Assembly (NCBI RefSeq): GCF_014384705.1 | Contig: NZ_JACRSN010000009.1 | Span: 55,865-119,864 of the forward strand | Direction of reading: 5' to 3' | Length of the DNA stretch: 64,000 nt | Source of the DNA: Yeguia hominis | Lineage (GTDB): Bacteria; Bacillota; Clostridia; Oscillospirales; Acutalibacteraceae | In this document: piece by piece, positions 1 to 9,120 of the stretch | Numbering within the stretch: position 1 is the first letter of the stretch | Layout of the letters: the number at the start of each line of letters is the position of its first letter | Translations under genes and position numbers: made by a program | The notes under the pieces: generated by a model | What the model was told of the DNA's origin: nothing | Database searches by the model: none | What the model saw: only the letters and a program-made list of their open reading frames with translations

Positions 1-1050
1 GAGGCATTTCAAAAGATCCATCCCAACATCCATGTGGTGTATGAAAACGTAGAACTCGGGGACGCACGCAACCAGATTGCCTTGGACGGCCCGGCTGGAA
101 TCGGTGCGGATGTGTTCGCCACGTCGCACGACACGCTCGGAGAGTTGGTTTCCGGCGGGCATATCCTGCCGACGGACGATCCGGAAACCGTATCGGAAAA
201 TCTTTTGCCCGCCTGCCTCGATGCGGTAACGTACGGCGGAACGATGTATGGGTACCCGGTTTCGGCCGAAACGTATGCACTGTTTTATAATCGGGCATAT
301 TTGCAGGACGACGAGGTGCCGAAAACCTTTGAAGAGGTCCGCACGTTTTCAGAAGCGTTCGAAGAGGCCAATCCCGGAAAATACGGCTTTATGATGAATG
401 TTGCAACCGGCTATTATACGGTTATGTTTCTGACAAACGGCGGCAACCGTCTGTTTGGAGAACGCGGAGAGGACGCGGCATCACCCAATTTGAATACGCC
501 GGAAGCGGTAGCTGGAATGCGGGCATTTCAGTCCTTGCGGCCGATTTTGGATGTTCCGGCAGCAGATATTGCGGACGATTCGATTTGCGCGTCCTCATTT
601 TCAAGCGGAAACGCCGCGATGTATGTGACAGGCCTTTGGAATGTCAATGTGTTTGAAAAGGCGGGCGTCGATTTTGGCGTCACAACCCTTCCGAGCCTTC
701 CGGGCAGTGACGAACCGGCGGTTTCTTTTTCCGGTACGCGTGTGATGCAGGTTTCTGCATACACAGAGCATCCGGAAGAGGCGGCAATGTTTGCGAAATT
801 TCTTCTGACGAATGAAATGCAGAAGCTGCGGTTTACCCTGACCGGTACGCTTCCGGCGACGACCATCTCGGTGGACAGCCCCTATGCGGAAAGTTTCTCC
901 AAACAGCTTTCTTATGCAGTGCCGATGCCGGCGCTGCCGGAGGTTGCCTCCTTTTGGGAGACACTGAAAAGCGCCAGCGCAAACATCTGGAACGGTGCGG
1001 ACGTGCAGAAGGAATTGGACGCTGCAAATGCGGCGGTTTCTGCGCGATAA
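1..1050 (+). CDS. Sugar ABC transporter substrate-binding protein, MalE-like (5' end outside window)
   Basis: The frame is open from base 1, so the signal peptide and first lobe residues lie upstream; 349 residues are visible. The protein resembles maltose/maltodextrin-type family 1 solute-binding proteins: a phrase like GADVFATSHDTLGELV, then YGYPVSAETYALFYNR, then a late segment on capturing a crystal-like lobe (AAMFAKFLLTNEMQKL). It should bind an oligosaccharide outside the membrane and deliver it to the two permeases that follow. The stop TAA overlaps an ATG by one base, and the next gene follows directly. Exact substrate is not readable; the downstream GH4 glycosidase suggests an alpha-linked sugar. 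Confidence 0.9.
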   Translation, partial: EAFQKIHPNIHVVYENVELGDARNQIALDGPAGIGADVFATSHDTLGELVSGGHILPTDDPETVSENLLPACLDAVTYGGTMYGYPVSAETYALFYNRAYLQDDEVPKTFEEVRTFSEAFEEANPGKYGFMMNVATGYYTVMFLTNGGNRLFGERGEDAASPNLNTPEAVAGMRAFQSLRPILDVPAADIADDSICASSFSSGNAAMYVTGLWNVNVFEKAGVDFGVTTLPSLPGSDEPAVSFSGTRVMQVSAYTEHPEEAAMFAKFLLTNEMQKLRFTLTGTLPATTISVDSPYAESFSKQLSYAVPMPALPEVASFWETLKSASANIWNGADVQKELDAANAAVSAR

Positions 1051-1079
1051 TGGATTTTTTGAAAAGGAGAGGATGCCCT

Positions 1080-2387
1080 GTGAAGACCGACGGTTCCTCG
1101 CGTGGAAAGGTGCGGGCGGTTTCCATCCTGTTTATGGGTCTTGCGCATCTGCTTTATTTCCGGCAATATCTGAAAGGGCTGCTGTTTGCAGCTGCAGAAA
1201 TTGTGATGCTGGTGCTGTCTCCGTTTTTTGTGCGGAAGCTGCGGGATCTGATTACACTCGGATCCCCGCAGCCGGAACTTCCGGTGAAACTGCGGGATAA
1301 TTCTGTATTTATGCTGATTGACGGCGTGATGGTGTGTGCGGTGCTGGCGGTGTTTTTTGCGCTGTATGTCCTTTCGGTCAAAAGTGCGCTTGCATCCTAT
1401 GAAACGTTCTGTGTGCTCAAAAAACACCCGGGCAAACAGGCAGGCCGGCGGATTTCTGGAAACTCATTTCCGGTGTTCGGGCTTGCACCGACAGTTCTGC
1501 TGGTGCTCTTTTTTGTGGTGGTGCCGCTTGTTTTTTCCGCCTGTGCAGCTTTTACAAACTACGCGTCCCCCAATCATATTCCGCCAAACAATACGGTGGA
1601 CTGGGTTGGGTTTGAAAATTTTTCTGATTTGTTCGGCGGAGAAGCGGCCTGGACTTCGGCGCTTGGACGGGTTGCGCTCTGGACGCTGATTTGGGGGCTT
1701 AGCGCGACGCTGACCTGCTATTTCGGCGGGCTTTTCCTTGCGGTGCTTCTGCAGGAAAGCCGGCTGCGGATTGCGCCGGTTTTTCGCGGGATTTTTATCC
1801 TGCCTTATGCGGTGCCGTCTGTTGTGAGTGTTTTGGTTTGGAAAAACCTGCTCAACGGCTCTTTCGGAATTGTAAACCGGACGCTGATGGAGCTGGGCTG
1901 GATTTCTGCACCGATCCCCTGGCTGAGCGATACGCTGCTCGCAAAATTCATGTGTATTTTCGTCAATCTCTGGGCAGGGTTTCCGTATTTTATGCTGTTG
2001 ACCCTTGGCACCATGACGGCAATTTCGCCGGATGTTTATGAAGCGGCGCGGATTGACGGCGCCAACCGCGCGCAGGTGTTCCGCAAGATTACGCTGCCGC
2101 TCGTCATGTATCAGACGACGCCGCTGATGATCATGTCGTTTACACACAATATCAACAATTTCGGCGCCATTTTCTTCCTGACCGGCGGCATGCCGAAGGT
2201 TTCGGACAGCACCATTACTGCGGCCGGCGGAACGGATATTTTGGTAACCTGGATCTATCAGCTCACGGTAAATTTGCTCAAGTACAACTATGCGGCGGTG
2301 GTTGCGGTGCTTCTGTTTTTGGTGATTGCGCCGTTTGCCATTTTGAATTTCCGCAGAACCAAATCCTATCGGGAAGGGGAACTTTGA
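1080..2387 (+). CDS. Sugar ABC transporter permease, MalF-like
   Basis: Integral membrane permease of the binding-protein-dependent (MalF/UgpA) family, about 435 residues. The N-terminus carries an extra membrane pair (AHLLYFRQYLKG... and a second helix near 80 residues), as in MalF, before the core permease domain. The EAA loop that contacts the ATPase is clear near residue 321 (EAARIDGANRAQVFRKI). I chose GTG at 1080 because AAAGGAGAGG lies about 8 bases upstream; an in-frame ATG at 1050 overlapping the previous stop is the alternative. It pairs with the next gene to form the channel. No ATPase gene lies in this operon. Confidence 0.9.
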   Translation: MKTDGSSRGKVRAVSILFMGLAHLLYFRQYLKGLLFAAAEIVMLVLSPFFVRKLRDLITLGSPQPELPVKLRDNSVFMLIDGVMVCAVLAVFFALYVLSVKSALASYETFCVLKKHPGKQAGRRISGNSFPVFGLAPTVLLVLFFVVVPLVFSACAAFTNYASPNHIPPNNTVDWVGFENFSDLFGGEAAWTSALGRVALWTLIWGLSATLTCYFGGLFLAVLLQESRLRIAPVFRGIFILPYAVPSVVSVLVWKNLLNGSFGIVNRTLMELGWISAPIPWLSDTLLAKFMCIFVNLWAGFPYFMLLTLGTMTAISPDVYEAARIDGANRAQVFRKITLPLVMYQTTPLMIMSFTHNINNFGAIFFLTGGMPKVSDSTITAAGGTDILVTWIYQLTVNLLKYNYAAVVAVLLFLVIAPFAILNFRRTKSYREGEL

Positions 2388-2388
2388 T

Positions 2389-3228
2389 ATGAAAAGCAGG
2401 ACGATGCAGCGCGTGAATACGGGAATCATCTTTCTTTTTTTGACGCTGGTCTCTCTGGTGACGCTGTATCCGCTTGTCTATGTTGTGGCCGGCGCGTTTT
2501 CGCCGGGTTCCTCGATTGCGTCGCTGAGCGTGGTGCCATTCGGAGACGGCGTGACGCTTGCGCATTTTCGATATCTGTTTGAGAGTACGAACTATCTGCT
2601 CTGGTACCGCAATACACTGATTATCGCGGTTTTTTCTTCCGCCGGAACGGTTGTCATTGCATCGCTTGGCGCCTATGTCTTTTCGCGGTTTCGCTTTCCT
2701 TTGAAGAAAAGCATGATGATGGCGCTTTTGATTTTGCAGATTTTTCCCTCTTTTATCGGAATGATTGCCATTTATGTAATCTTGCTGCGGATCGGCGGAA
2801 TCGATACTCTGTGGGGGCTGGTGCTGGTCTATGTGGCGGGCAATATTCCGTACAACGTCTGGCTGGTAAAAAGTTATCTCGATACCATTCCGCGCAGCCT
2901 GGACGAGGCGGCACGGATCGATGGCGCCAGTCACTTCCGCGTGTTTTACAGGATTGTGCTGCCGGTTGCAAAGCCGATCCTGACCTTTTTAATGATTTCC
3001 AGTTTCACAACGCCCTGGCTGGACTTCATTTTTCCGAAGATGGTGCTCCGCTCTTCGGAAAAGCAGACGCTGGCGCTGGGGCTGTTCAGTTTGGTGACGG
3101 ATAAAAAGAACTTGTTTACGACATTTGCTGCCGGCGCGCTGCTGGTAGCAATTCCGTTTATCATCTTCTTTGTCCTGACGCAAAAGACGCTGGTGACGTC
3201 TCTCGGCGGCGCGGCGGTAAAAGAATAA
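2389..3228 (+). CDS. Sugar ABC transporter permease, MalG-like
   Basis: Second permease subunit (MalG/UgpE type), 279 residues, the usual length. Six hydrophobic segments are visible and the EAA loop lies near residue 173 (EAARIDGASHFRVFYRIVLP). The ATG sits one base after the stop of the MalF-like gene, and GAAGGGGAAC upstream can act as ribosome site, so the two are translationally linked. Acts in the cytoplasmic membrane as the partner of the preceding permease. The C-terminus LVTSLGGAAVKE is typical for the family. Confidence 0.9.
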   Translation: MKSRTMQRVNTGIIFLFLTLVSLVTLYPLVYVVAGAFSPGSSIASLSVVPFGDGVTLAHFRYLFESTNYLLWYRNTLIIAVFSSAGTVVIASLGAYVFSRFRFPLKKSMMMALLILQIFPSFIGMIAIYVILLRIGGIDTLWGLVLVYVAGNIPYNVWLVKSYLDTIPRSLDEAARIDGASHFRVFYRIVLPVAKPILTFLMISSFTTPWLDFIFPKMVLRSSEKQTLALGLFSLVTDKKNLFTTFAAGALLVAIPFIIFFVLTQKTLVTSLGGAAVKE

Positions 3229-3238
3229 ATGCTTTAGA

Positions 3239-3303
3239 ATGCAACATTTTAATAAAAATATGCAACACTTTCTCCTTTCCTGAAAGGAAAAATTCGCTAT
3301 AAT
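3239..3303 (+). promoter_or_regulatory. Activator-type direct repeats and promoter before the GH4 gene
   Basis: Two near-identical direct repeats, ATGCAACATTTT at 3239 and ATGCAACACTTT at 3260, start 21 bp apart (two helical turns). A consensus -10 TATAAT follows at 3298-3303, with no good -35 at the right distance. This layout is typical of AraC-type activators. A short inverted repeat (TTTCC-TGAAA-GGAAA) lies between. The binding protein is not identified here. Confidence 0.5.
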
Positions 3304-3337
3304 GTGGATAGAACCTGAGAAAAGAGGAGAAGGCAAA

Positions 3338-4660
3338 ATGAAAATTACGTTTATGGGTGCGGGAAGCACGATTTTTGCAAGAAATGTCCTCGGAGACGTC
3401 ATGTGTACACCGGCGCTTTGCGGCTGCGAAATTGCACTTTATGACATTGATCCGGTCCGCCTCAAGGAATCGGAGATTATTCTTTCTGCAATCAACAAAA
3501 CAATAAATTCTGACAAGGCAAAACTTCGGACGTATCTCGGCGTGGAACACCGTCGCGAAGCGCTTCGGTCGGCTGACTTTGTTGTCAATGCAATTCAGGT
3601 CGGCGGGTATGAACCCTGTACGGTTACGGATTTTGAAATCCCCAAAAAGTTCGGCCTGCGCCAAACGATCGCCGATACATTGGGAATCGGCGGCATCATG
3701 CGCGCGCTTCGGACCATTCCGGTGATGGAAGATTTTGCGCACGACATGGAAGCGGTCTGCCCCAATGCCTGGTTCCTGAATTATACGAATCCGATGGCGA
3801 TTTTGACCGGCTATATGCAGCGGTATACAGGGATCAAAACGGTAGGGCTCTGCCACAGTGTGCAGGTGTGTTCGGAACATTTGCTGCAGGCGCTCGGTAT
3901 GGAGGATAAACTCGAAGGGCGTCAGGAAAAAATTGCCGGAATCAACCATATGGCCTGGCTCCTGGAGCTGCGCGACCGGAACGGAAACGACCTTTACCCC
4001 GAAGTGCGTCGTCGTGCGGCGGAAAAAAACGCAACTGAAAAGCACAGCGATATGGTTCGGTATGAATATATCCGGCGCCTGGGCTATTACTGCACGGAAT
4101 CCAGTGAGCACAACGCGGAATACAATCCGTTTTTCATTAAGGCGCAGCATCCGGAGCTGATTGACCGCTATCAGATCCCGCTCGATGAATACCCCCGCCG
4201 CTGTGTTGAGCAGATTGCCGGTTGGGAAAAAGAAAAGGATGGAATTCTTGCGGACGGAAAGGTTTCGCATACGCGCTCCAAAGAATATGCGTCATATATT
4301 ATGGAGTCGATGGTTACGAATGCACCGCTGAAAATCGGAGGCAACGTTCTGAATGCCGGCGGCCTGATCGAAAATCTGCCGTTCGACGCCTGTGTAGAGG
4401 TTCCGTGTCTGGTGGATGCCTGCGGCGTGACACCTTGCCGGGTAGGACGCCTGCCGGTACAGCTGGCGGCGATGAATATGACGAACATCAATGTGCAGCT
4501 TCTGACCATCGAAGCCGCCGTGACGCGCAAAAAAGAGCACATTTACCACGCCGTGATGCTCGACCCGCATACGGCGGCCGAGTTGACACTCGACGAAATC
4601 GTAGCAATGTGCGATGCGCTGATCGAAGCGCACGGCGACTGGCTGCCGGCGTTCCACTGA
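3338..4660 (+). CDS. Family 4 glycoside hydrolase (alpha-glucosidase/alpha-galactosidase/galacturonidase type)
   Basis: About 440 residues. GH4 enzymes hydrolyse glycosides by an NAD+- and divalent-metal-dependent redox elimination in the cytoplasm. The N-terminal Rossmann motif is MKITFMGAGSTIFARN; the metal-site Cys-His lies in GLCHSVQ and a second His in GINHMAW, and SSEHNAEYNPFF is also typical. CHS rather than CHG/CNV points to the alpha-galactosidase/galacturonidase side, but alpha-glucosidase cannot be excluded. The start ATG has AGGAGAAGG just upstream. It follows the sugar importer and likely cleaves its cargo, though it has its own promoter region. Confidence 0.88.
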   Translation: MKITFMGAGSTIFARNVLGDVMCTPALCGCEIALYDIDPVRLKESEIILSAINKTINSDKAKLRTYLGVEHRREALRSADFVVNAIQVGGYEPCTVTDFEIPKKFGLRQTIADTLGIGGIMRALRTIPVMEDFAHDMEAVCPNAWFLNYTNPMAILTGYMQRYTGIKTVGLCHSVQVCSEHLLQALGMEDKLEGRQEKIAGINHMAWLLELRDRNGNDLYPEVRRRAAEKNATEKHSDMVRYEYIRRLGYYCTESSEHNAEYNPFFIKAQHPELIDRYQIPLDEYPRRCVEQIAGWEKEKDGILADGKVSHTRSKEYASYIMESMVTNAPLKIGGNVLNAGGLIENLPFDACVEVPCLVDACGVTPCRVGRLPVQLAAMNMTNINVQLLTIEAAVTRKKEHIYHAVMLDPHTAAELTLDEIVAMCDALIEAHGDWLPAFH

Positions 4661-4695
4661 AAATTTGCGTGAATAGAGCTGCTTGAAAACCCAAA

Positions 4696-4741
4696 GCGCT
4701 CCGTGTGACTGTGAACTGCAGTCATACGGAGCGCTTTTTTG
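4696..4741 (+). terminator. Rho-independent terminator after the GH4 gene
   Basis: A 16-bp stem (GCGCTCCGTGTGACTG with CAGTCATACGGAGCGC, one G-T pair) with a 6-nt loop is followed by six T. It ends the importer/GH4 transcripts and separates them from the convergent LacI-type gene. Confidence 0.92.
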
Positions 4742-4819
4742 TAGAGAAAAGTGCATTGTGGAGAACAAACGGCTGTAAGCATTAGAGGCGAAGTGCGCTG
4801 CAGCTCTTTGTAAGACGGC

Positions 4820-5827
4820 TCAGCGAGAACGGTTTCGGACGCTGCTGCGCTCGACAAATTCTGTGCAGAGCTCAATTTTCATGCAGGGAGAGCCAGCAGA
4901 TGCGTTTGCTTTACTGAGCAGACGCCGGACAGCTTCCTGTCCCATTTCTTTTTTGAAAACGCGGATTGTAGTCAGCGGAGGAGAAGTCACTTCGCAAAAC
5001 GGCATATCGTCAAATCCGATGATGGAAATTTCATCCGGAATCTGGTGACCGCGCTCCTGCAAGGCCTTCATTGCGCCGAAAGCGATGTTGTCGTTGTCGG
5101 CAAAAAATGCAGTCGGAAGCGTTGCGTGACAGTTGAGATAGGCGAGCATATCCCGGTAAGAGCCCTCCATGGTCGGAGAGAGGAACGCGCAAAATGATTC
5201 TGGAAGACAAAGATCGTGGCGATCCAGCGCGCGCAGCAAGCCGGCTTTCCGATCCTCAAAGTTGTTGATTCGGAAACTGCTGCCCAAATACCCGATTTGC
5301 GTATGACCGTTTTGAATAAAATATTCGACCGCATTGCAAACGGCATCTGTATTGCCGATTAGAACGGTGTCCATGGGGTTTCGGTCAAACCAACTATCGA
5401 GCAGGATAACCGGTGCAGCAGCCTCGTGGAAAGGCGCGATATCGGAATCCGCAAGTTCTGTGGCGAGAAGCAAAATGCCGCTGGTGCTGTCGTTTAAAAT
5501 ATGGGTCAGGACTTCCTGAAAGTCGGGATCCTCCTGCGAAAGATTTGTAACCGTCATATGGATGCCGTTATTTCGGCATTCGTATTCGATCCCCTGAATG
5601 AGAGCGGAGAAAAACGGTGTGTCGGCCAGAACATCCCCGGATTTGGAGTAGGACACCAGACGCACGCTTTCCATTTTGGCCTGCGTGCGGTACCCGATTT
5701 CTTTGGCAATTTTTAAAACTTTTTCTTCCGTTGCTTTGCTGAATCCTCTTTTCCGGTTCAAAACATTGGAAACCGTCGCAGGGGAACAGCCGGACCGTTT
5801 GCTGATTTCTAAAATGGTTTTTTTCAT
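4820..5827 (-). CDS. LacI-family transcriptional regulator
   Basis: 335 residues, the usual length. The N-terminal helix-turn-helix is LEISKRSGCSPATVSNVLN, followed by a periplasmic-binding-protein-like effector domain (FSALIQGIEYECR..., GYLGSSFRINNFEDRKAGL, ISIIGFDDMPFCEVTSPPLTT). It should bind an operator as a dimer and respond to a sugar or sugar phosphate. It lies convergent to the GH4 gene and divergent from the broken DUF5605-type glycosidase and the isomerase/transketolase/kinase operon, so those are the likely targets. The ATG is followed by MKKTILEIS; GGAGCGGG upstream is the ribosome site. Confidence 0.92.
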   Translation of the reverse strand: MKKTILEISKRSGCSPATVSNVLNRKRGFSKATEEKVLKIAKEIGYRTQAKMESVRLVSYSKSGDVLADTPFFSALIQGIEYECRNNGIHMTVTNLSQEDPDFQEVLTHILNDSTSGILLLATELADSDIAPFHEAAAPVILLDSWFDRNPMDTVLIGNTDAVCNAVEYFIQNGHTQIGYLGSSFRINNFEDRKAGLLRALDRHDLCLPESFCAFLSPTMEGSYRDMLAYLNCHATLPTAFFADNDNIAFGAMKALQERGHQIPDEISIIGFDDMPFCEVTSPPLTTIRVFKKEMGQEAVRRLLSKANASAGSPCMKIELCTEFVERSSVRNRSR

Positions 5828-5853
5828 TGAAAACCCGCTCCTTACTGCAAAAC

Positions 5854-5883
5854 ATTATAGACGAAACTCAAATTTTCTGTCAA
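5854..5883 (-). promoter_or_regulatory. Promoter of the LacI-type regulator gene
   Basis: On the minus strand TTGACA (5883-5878), an 18-bp spacer and TATAAT (5859-5854) form a near-consensus sigma-A promoter just upstream of the regulator start. Confidence 0.75.
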
Positions 5884-5914
5884 GAGGGATAGATTACTTT
5901 TAAGTAAAATATTA

Positions 5915-6070
5915 GATAAAATTTTATAAAACAGAAAAACGGAATTGACAAAGGATCGAACGAGATATATGCTAAAAATCAGAAAGGATTGCTGCTTTGC
6001 ACAGGATTTTCAAAAAGATTGTTTGCTTTGTAGAATAATCCGTAAATAAAATAAATGATAAAATTTTATT
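5915..6070. repeat. Two copies of an AT palindrome flanking the divergent intergenic region
   Basis: GATAAAATTTTAT occurs at 5915-5927 and again at 6057-6069. Its core ATAAAATTTTAT is a perfect 12-bp palindrome. One copy is upstream of the LacI-gene promoter, the other lies just before the ribosome site of the glycosidase pseudogene. They may be operators that allow looping, but LacI proteins usually prefer a central CG, so a different protein is possible. Confidence 0.4.
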
Positions 6071-6107
6071 TTAAAATTATATGAAATGATTTAGGGGGGT
6101 GAACAAT

Positions 6108-7637
6108 ATGCACAGCTATCCAACGTCTGTAGAAAAATGGGGACTCTTTGAATTTCAGGCGCGCGGAAAGACAGCAGGAAATCCGTTTACGGATTACACG
6201 GTCCAAGGAACGTTTACATCCAAAAATGAGACAGTAAGGGTGTCCGGATTTTATGACGGCGAGGGCATTTACAAAGTCCGGTTTATGCCGTCTTTCGAGG
6301 AAGCGTATACCTTTACGGTGTCCGGCAGTTTTTCCGACGAAACATACGGCGGCTCTTTTTTGACAACCGCGCCTTCTTCTAAAAACCATGGGCCGGTCCG
6401 GGCTGCAAATACCTATCATTTTGCGTATGAAGACGGAACGCCGTACTATCCAATCGGCACGACCTGTTATGTGTGAGAGCTGCAGAGCGATGAGCAGATT
6501 GCAAAGACGCTGCAAAGTCTCAAAGAGGCGAAGTTTAATAAAATCCGGTTCTGCATTTTCCCAAAACATTATGATTATAACCTCGGCGAACCGCGCAGCT
6601 ATCCCTATGAAGGAACCCCGATGGACAGCAGTGTGCTGACCAAGGAAAACTTCCTCGAGTATACCGGAAAAACAGAGGGGAACCACTGGGACTTTACCCG
6701 GTTCCACCCGGCGCATTTTCAGCAGATTGAGCGCTGCATTGCTGCGTTGCAGGAGCTCGGTGTGGAAGCGAACCTTATTGTCATGCATCCCTATGACCGC
6801 TGGGGATTTTCGCAGATGACGGCGGAGCAGGACGATCTTTACTGGAATTACGTGATCAACCGGTTTTCTGCATATCGCAACGTCTGGTGGGCACTGGCCA
6901 ATGAGTATGACCTGATGGAGCACAAAACGCTTGCGGACTGGGAACGATACGCGAAATTGCTCTGCGATCACGATCCGTACGGGCATCTGCGTTCCATTCA
7001 CAACTGCCATACCTTTTACGATCACAGCAGGCCCTGGATTACGCACTGCAGCATGCAGCGTTTGGATTTGCATCTGTCTTCGGAATGTACAGATGCCTAG
7101 AGAGCCCGGTATCAAAAGCCGGTTGTGCTGGATGAGATCGCTTATGAAGGCAATATTCAGCATGGCTGGGGTAATATTTCCGCACAAGAGCTGCTCAGAC
7201 GATTTTGGGAGGCTGCCTGCCGCGGGGGATATCCCGGGCACGGGGAGACGTATCTGAGCGAAGATGGAGTTTTGTGGTGGTCGCACGGCGGCAAGCGCAA
7301 GGGGGAAAGCTGGAAGCGTTTTGCGTTCTTGCTTCAGATTTTGCAGGAAACGCCGGGGATCGGCTTGAAGGGGATTCCCTATGAGTGGGACAGTGTTTGT
7401 GCGGTTCCGGAATCACCGGAACTGGCGGAAAAAACCGGATATCATCTGTTCTATTACAGCTTTATGCGTCCGTCCTTCCGGGAATTTAATTTCGATGAAG
7501 AGACCGAATACCGGGCAGAGGTCATCGATACCTGGAATATGACGATAGAAGAGGCGGGCGTTTGGAAAGGACGGTTCCAGGTTCCGCTGCCGGGCAGAGA
7601 ATATATGGCGATCCGTCTGACAAAAGTACACGGCTGA
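6108..7637 (+). pseudogene. DUF5060/DUF4038/DUF5605-type glycoside hydrolase, interrupted by two in-frame stops
   Basis: One frame runs 510 codons from ATG 6108 (ribosome site AGGGGGG) to 7637 and reads as one protein: an N-terminal Ig-like DUF5060 domain (VEKWGLFEFQARG), a DUF4038-like TIM barrel (GTTCYV, ALANEYDLMEHKTLADW, PVVLDEIAYEGNIQHGWGN) and a C-terminal DUF5605-like part. It is cut by TGA at 6474-6476 (codon 123) and TAG at 7098-7100 (codon 331). Both stops stand where the context suggests Trp (CYV-stop-ELQ and TDA-stop-RARYQ), so each is one G-to-A change from TGG. Everything else is intact, so loss is recent or the stops are sequence errors. No signal peptide: a cytoplasmic enzyme when intact. 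Confidence 0.8.
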
Positions 7638-7701
7638 AACGGAACGATTGCAATAAACTCTTAAGTTTACAATACTACGATACATAGAAAGGAAGATTCA
7701 T

Positions 7702-9120
7702 ATGCAGCAAGCAACCATTAAACTGGGATTTGCCCCTACGCGCAGAAGTGTTTTCAGTGCGCCGGATGCAGTGAAGTATGCGAATCTGACGCGAAAGCGC
7801 CTGCGGGAATTGCAGGTTGATTTTGTGGACATCGCAGAAGTGAATGCGGACGGCCTGCTCTACGATGAAGCGGGACGGCAAACAATCGAGGAGAAATTCA
7901 GAGCGGAAAAGATCGACGGCCTGTTTGTTCCGCACTGTAATTTTGGTACCGAATATGAGGTGGCCAGACTGGCCAAAGCGCTGAACGTACCGGTGCTGCT
8001 TTGGGGACCGCGTGATGAGGCGCCGGAATCGGACGGCAGCCGGCTTCGGGATTCGCAGTGCGGGATGTTTGCAACCGGCAAGGTGCTGCGCCGGTTTGGC
8101 GTGCCGTTTACATATCTGAAAAACTGCCGGTTGAAAGACGCCGCTTTCGCACAGGGAATCCGGCTGTTCCAGGCGGTATGCAACGTTGTGCGGACATTCC
8201 GGAATATCCGGATTTTGCAGATTGCACCGCGTCCCTTCGACTTTTGGAGCACCATGTGCAATGAAGGGGAACTGCTGGAAAAGTTCGGCGTGCAGCTCTC
8301 TCCGGTTCCGATGCCGGAATTGCTGGAAGAAATTCGGCTTTGCCGGGATACGCAGGCGGATGCGGTCCGGGAGACCGTTTCGCTGCTGCAAACCAAAACA
8401 GAGATACAGGTAACCGCACAGGAACTGGAGACCATTGCGGCCCTGACGGTTGCAATGAAGAGGCTGGTTGAAAAATACGGCTGCAGTGCCGTGGCCGTAC
8501 AATGCTGGAACTGTATGCAGACAGAGCTGGGCATTATGCCCTGCACCGCAAATGCGATCCTGACAGATATGGGAATCCCGGTTGCCTGCGAAACCGATAT
8601 CCACGGCGCCATCTCCTCGCTGCTCGTACAGGCGGCAAGCATGGGAAATAGTCCGACACTTTTCTGCGATTGGACGGTTCGTCATCCGCATAACGAAAAC
8701 GCGGAACTATTGCAGCATTGCGGCCCGTGGCCGATCAGTCTTGCGAAAGAAAAACCGGTTTTGGGCTATCCGATTGCATTTGATTATCCCGGCTCTCTGA
8801 GCGCAGAATATCCGGAAGGAACCCTCACAATCGCTCGGTTTGACGGCGATAATGGGGAATATTCCCTTCTGCTCGGCAATGCAGAGGTTGTGCCCGGTCC
8901 GTATACGAAGGGGACTTATCTGTGGATTCAAGTGGAAAATTTGGATCGGCTCGAAGCGAAGCTGGTTTGCGGGCCGTATATCCATCATTGTTTGGCTGTT
9001 TATCAGGATGTTTTGCCGGTCCTGTATGAGGCCTGCAAATATATCGGCGTGCAGCCAGATTTGTATGACCCGGTAGAAGAACAGGTAAAAGCAGTGATTA
9101 GAGGGGAAAAGATACAATGA
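7702..9120 (+). CDS. L-fucose/L-arabinose isomerase-like protein
   Basis: 472 residues with the FucI/AraA-like fold: a Rossmann-like N-terminal half (KLGFAPTRRSVFSAPDA, GLFVPHCNFGTEYEVARLAKAL, PVLLWGPRDEAP), a middle segment (AVAVQCWNCMQTELGIMPC) and a C-terminal isomerase part (ACETDIHGAISSLLVQAAS, FCDWTVRHPHNENAELLQHCG). These proteins convert aldoses to ketoses in the cytoplasm, but many relatives have no assigned substrate. AAAGGAAG precedes the ATG. It is the first gene of a four-gene set (isomerase, transketolase halves, kinase), overlapping the next by ATGA. The substrate is unknown; a pentose or 6-deoxyhexose is an inference. Confidence 0.75.
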   Translation: MQQATIKLGFAPTRRSVFSAPDAVKYANLTRKRLRELQVDFVDIAEVNADGLLYDEAGRQTIEEKFRAEKIDGLFVPHCNFGTEYEVARLAKALNVPVLLWGPRDEAPESDGSRLRDSQCGMFATGKVLRRFGVPFTYLKNCRLKDAAFAQGIRLFQAVCNVVRTFRNIRILQIAPRPFDFWSTMCNEGELLEKFGVQLSPVPMPELLEEIRLCRDTQADAVRETVSLLQTKTEIQVTAQELETIAALTVAMKRLVEKYGCSAVAVQCWNCMQTELGIMPCTANAILTDMGIPVACETDIHGAISSLLVQAASMGNSPTLFCDWTVRHPHNENAELLQHCGPWPISLAKEKPVLGYPIAFDYPGSLSAEYPEGTLTIARFDGDNGEYSLLLGNAEVVPGPYTKGTYLWIQVENLDRLEAKLVCGPYIHHCLAVYQDVLPVLYEACKYIGVQPDLYDPVEEQVKAVIRGEKIQ

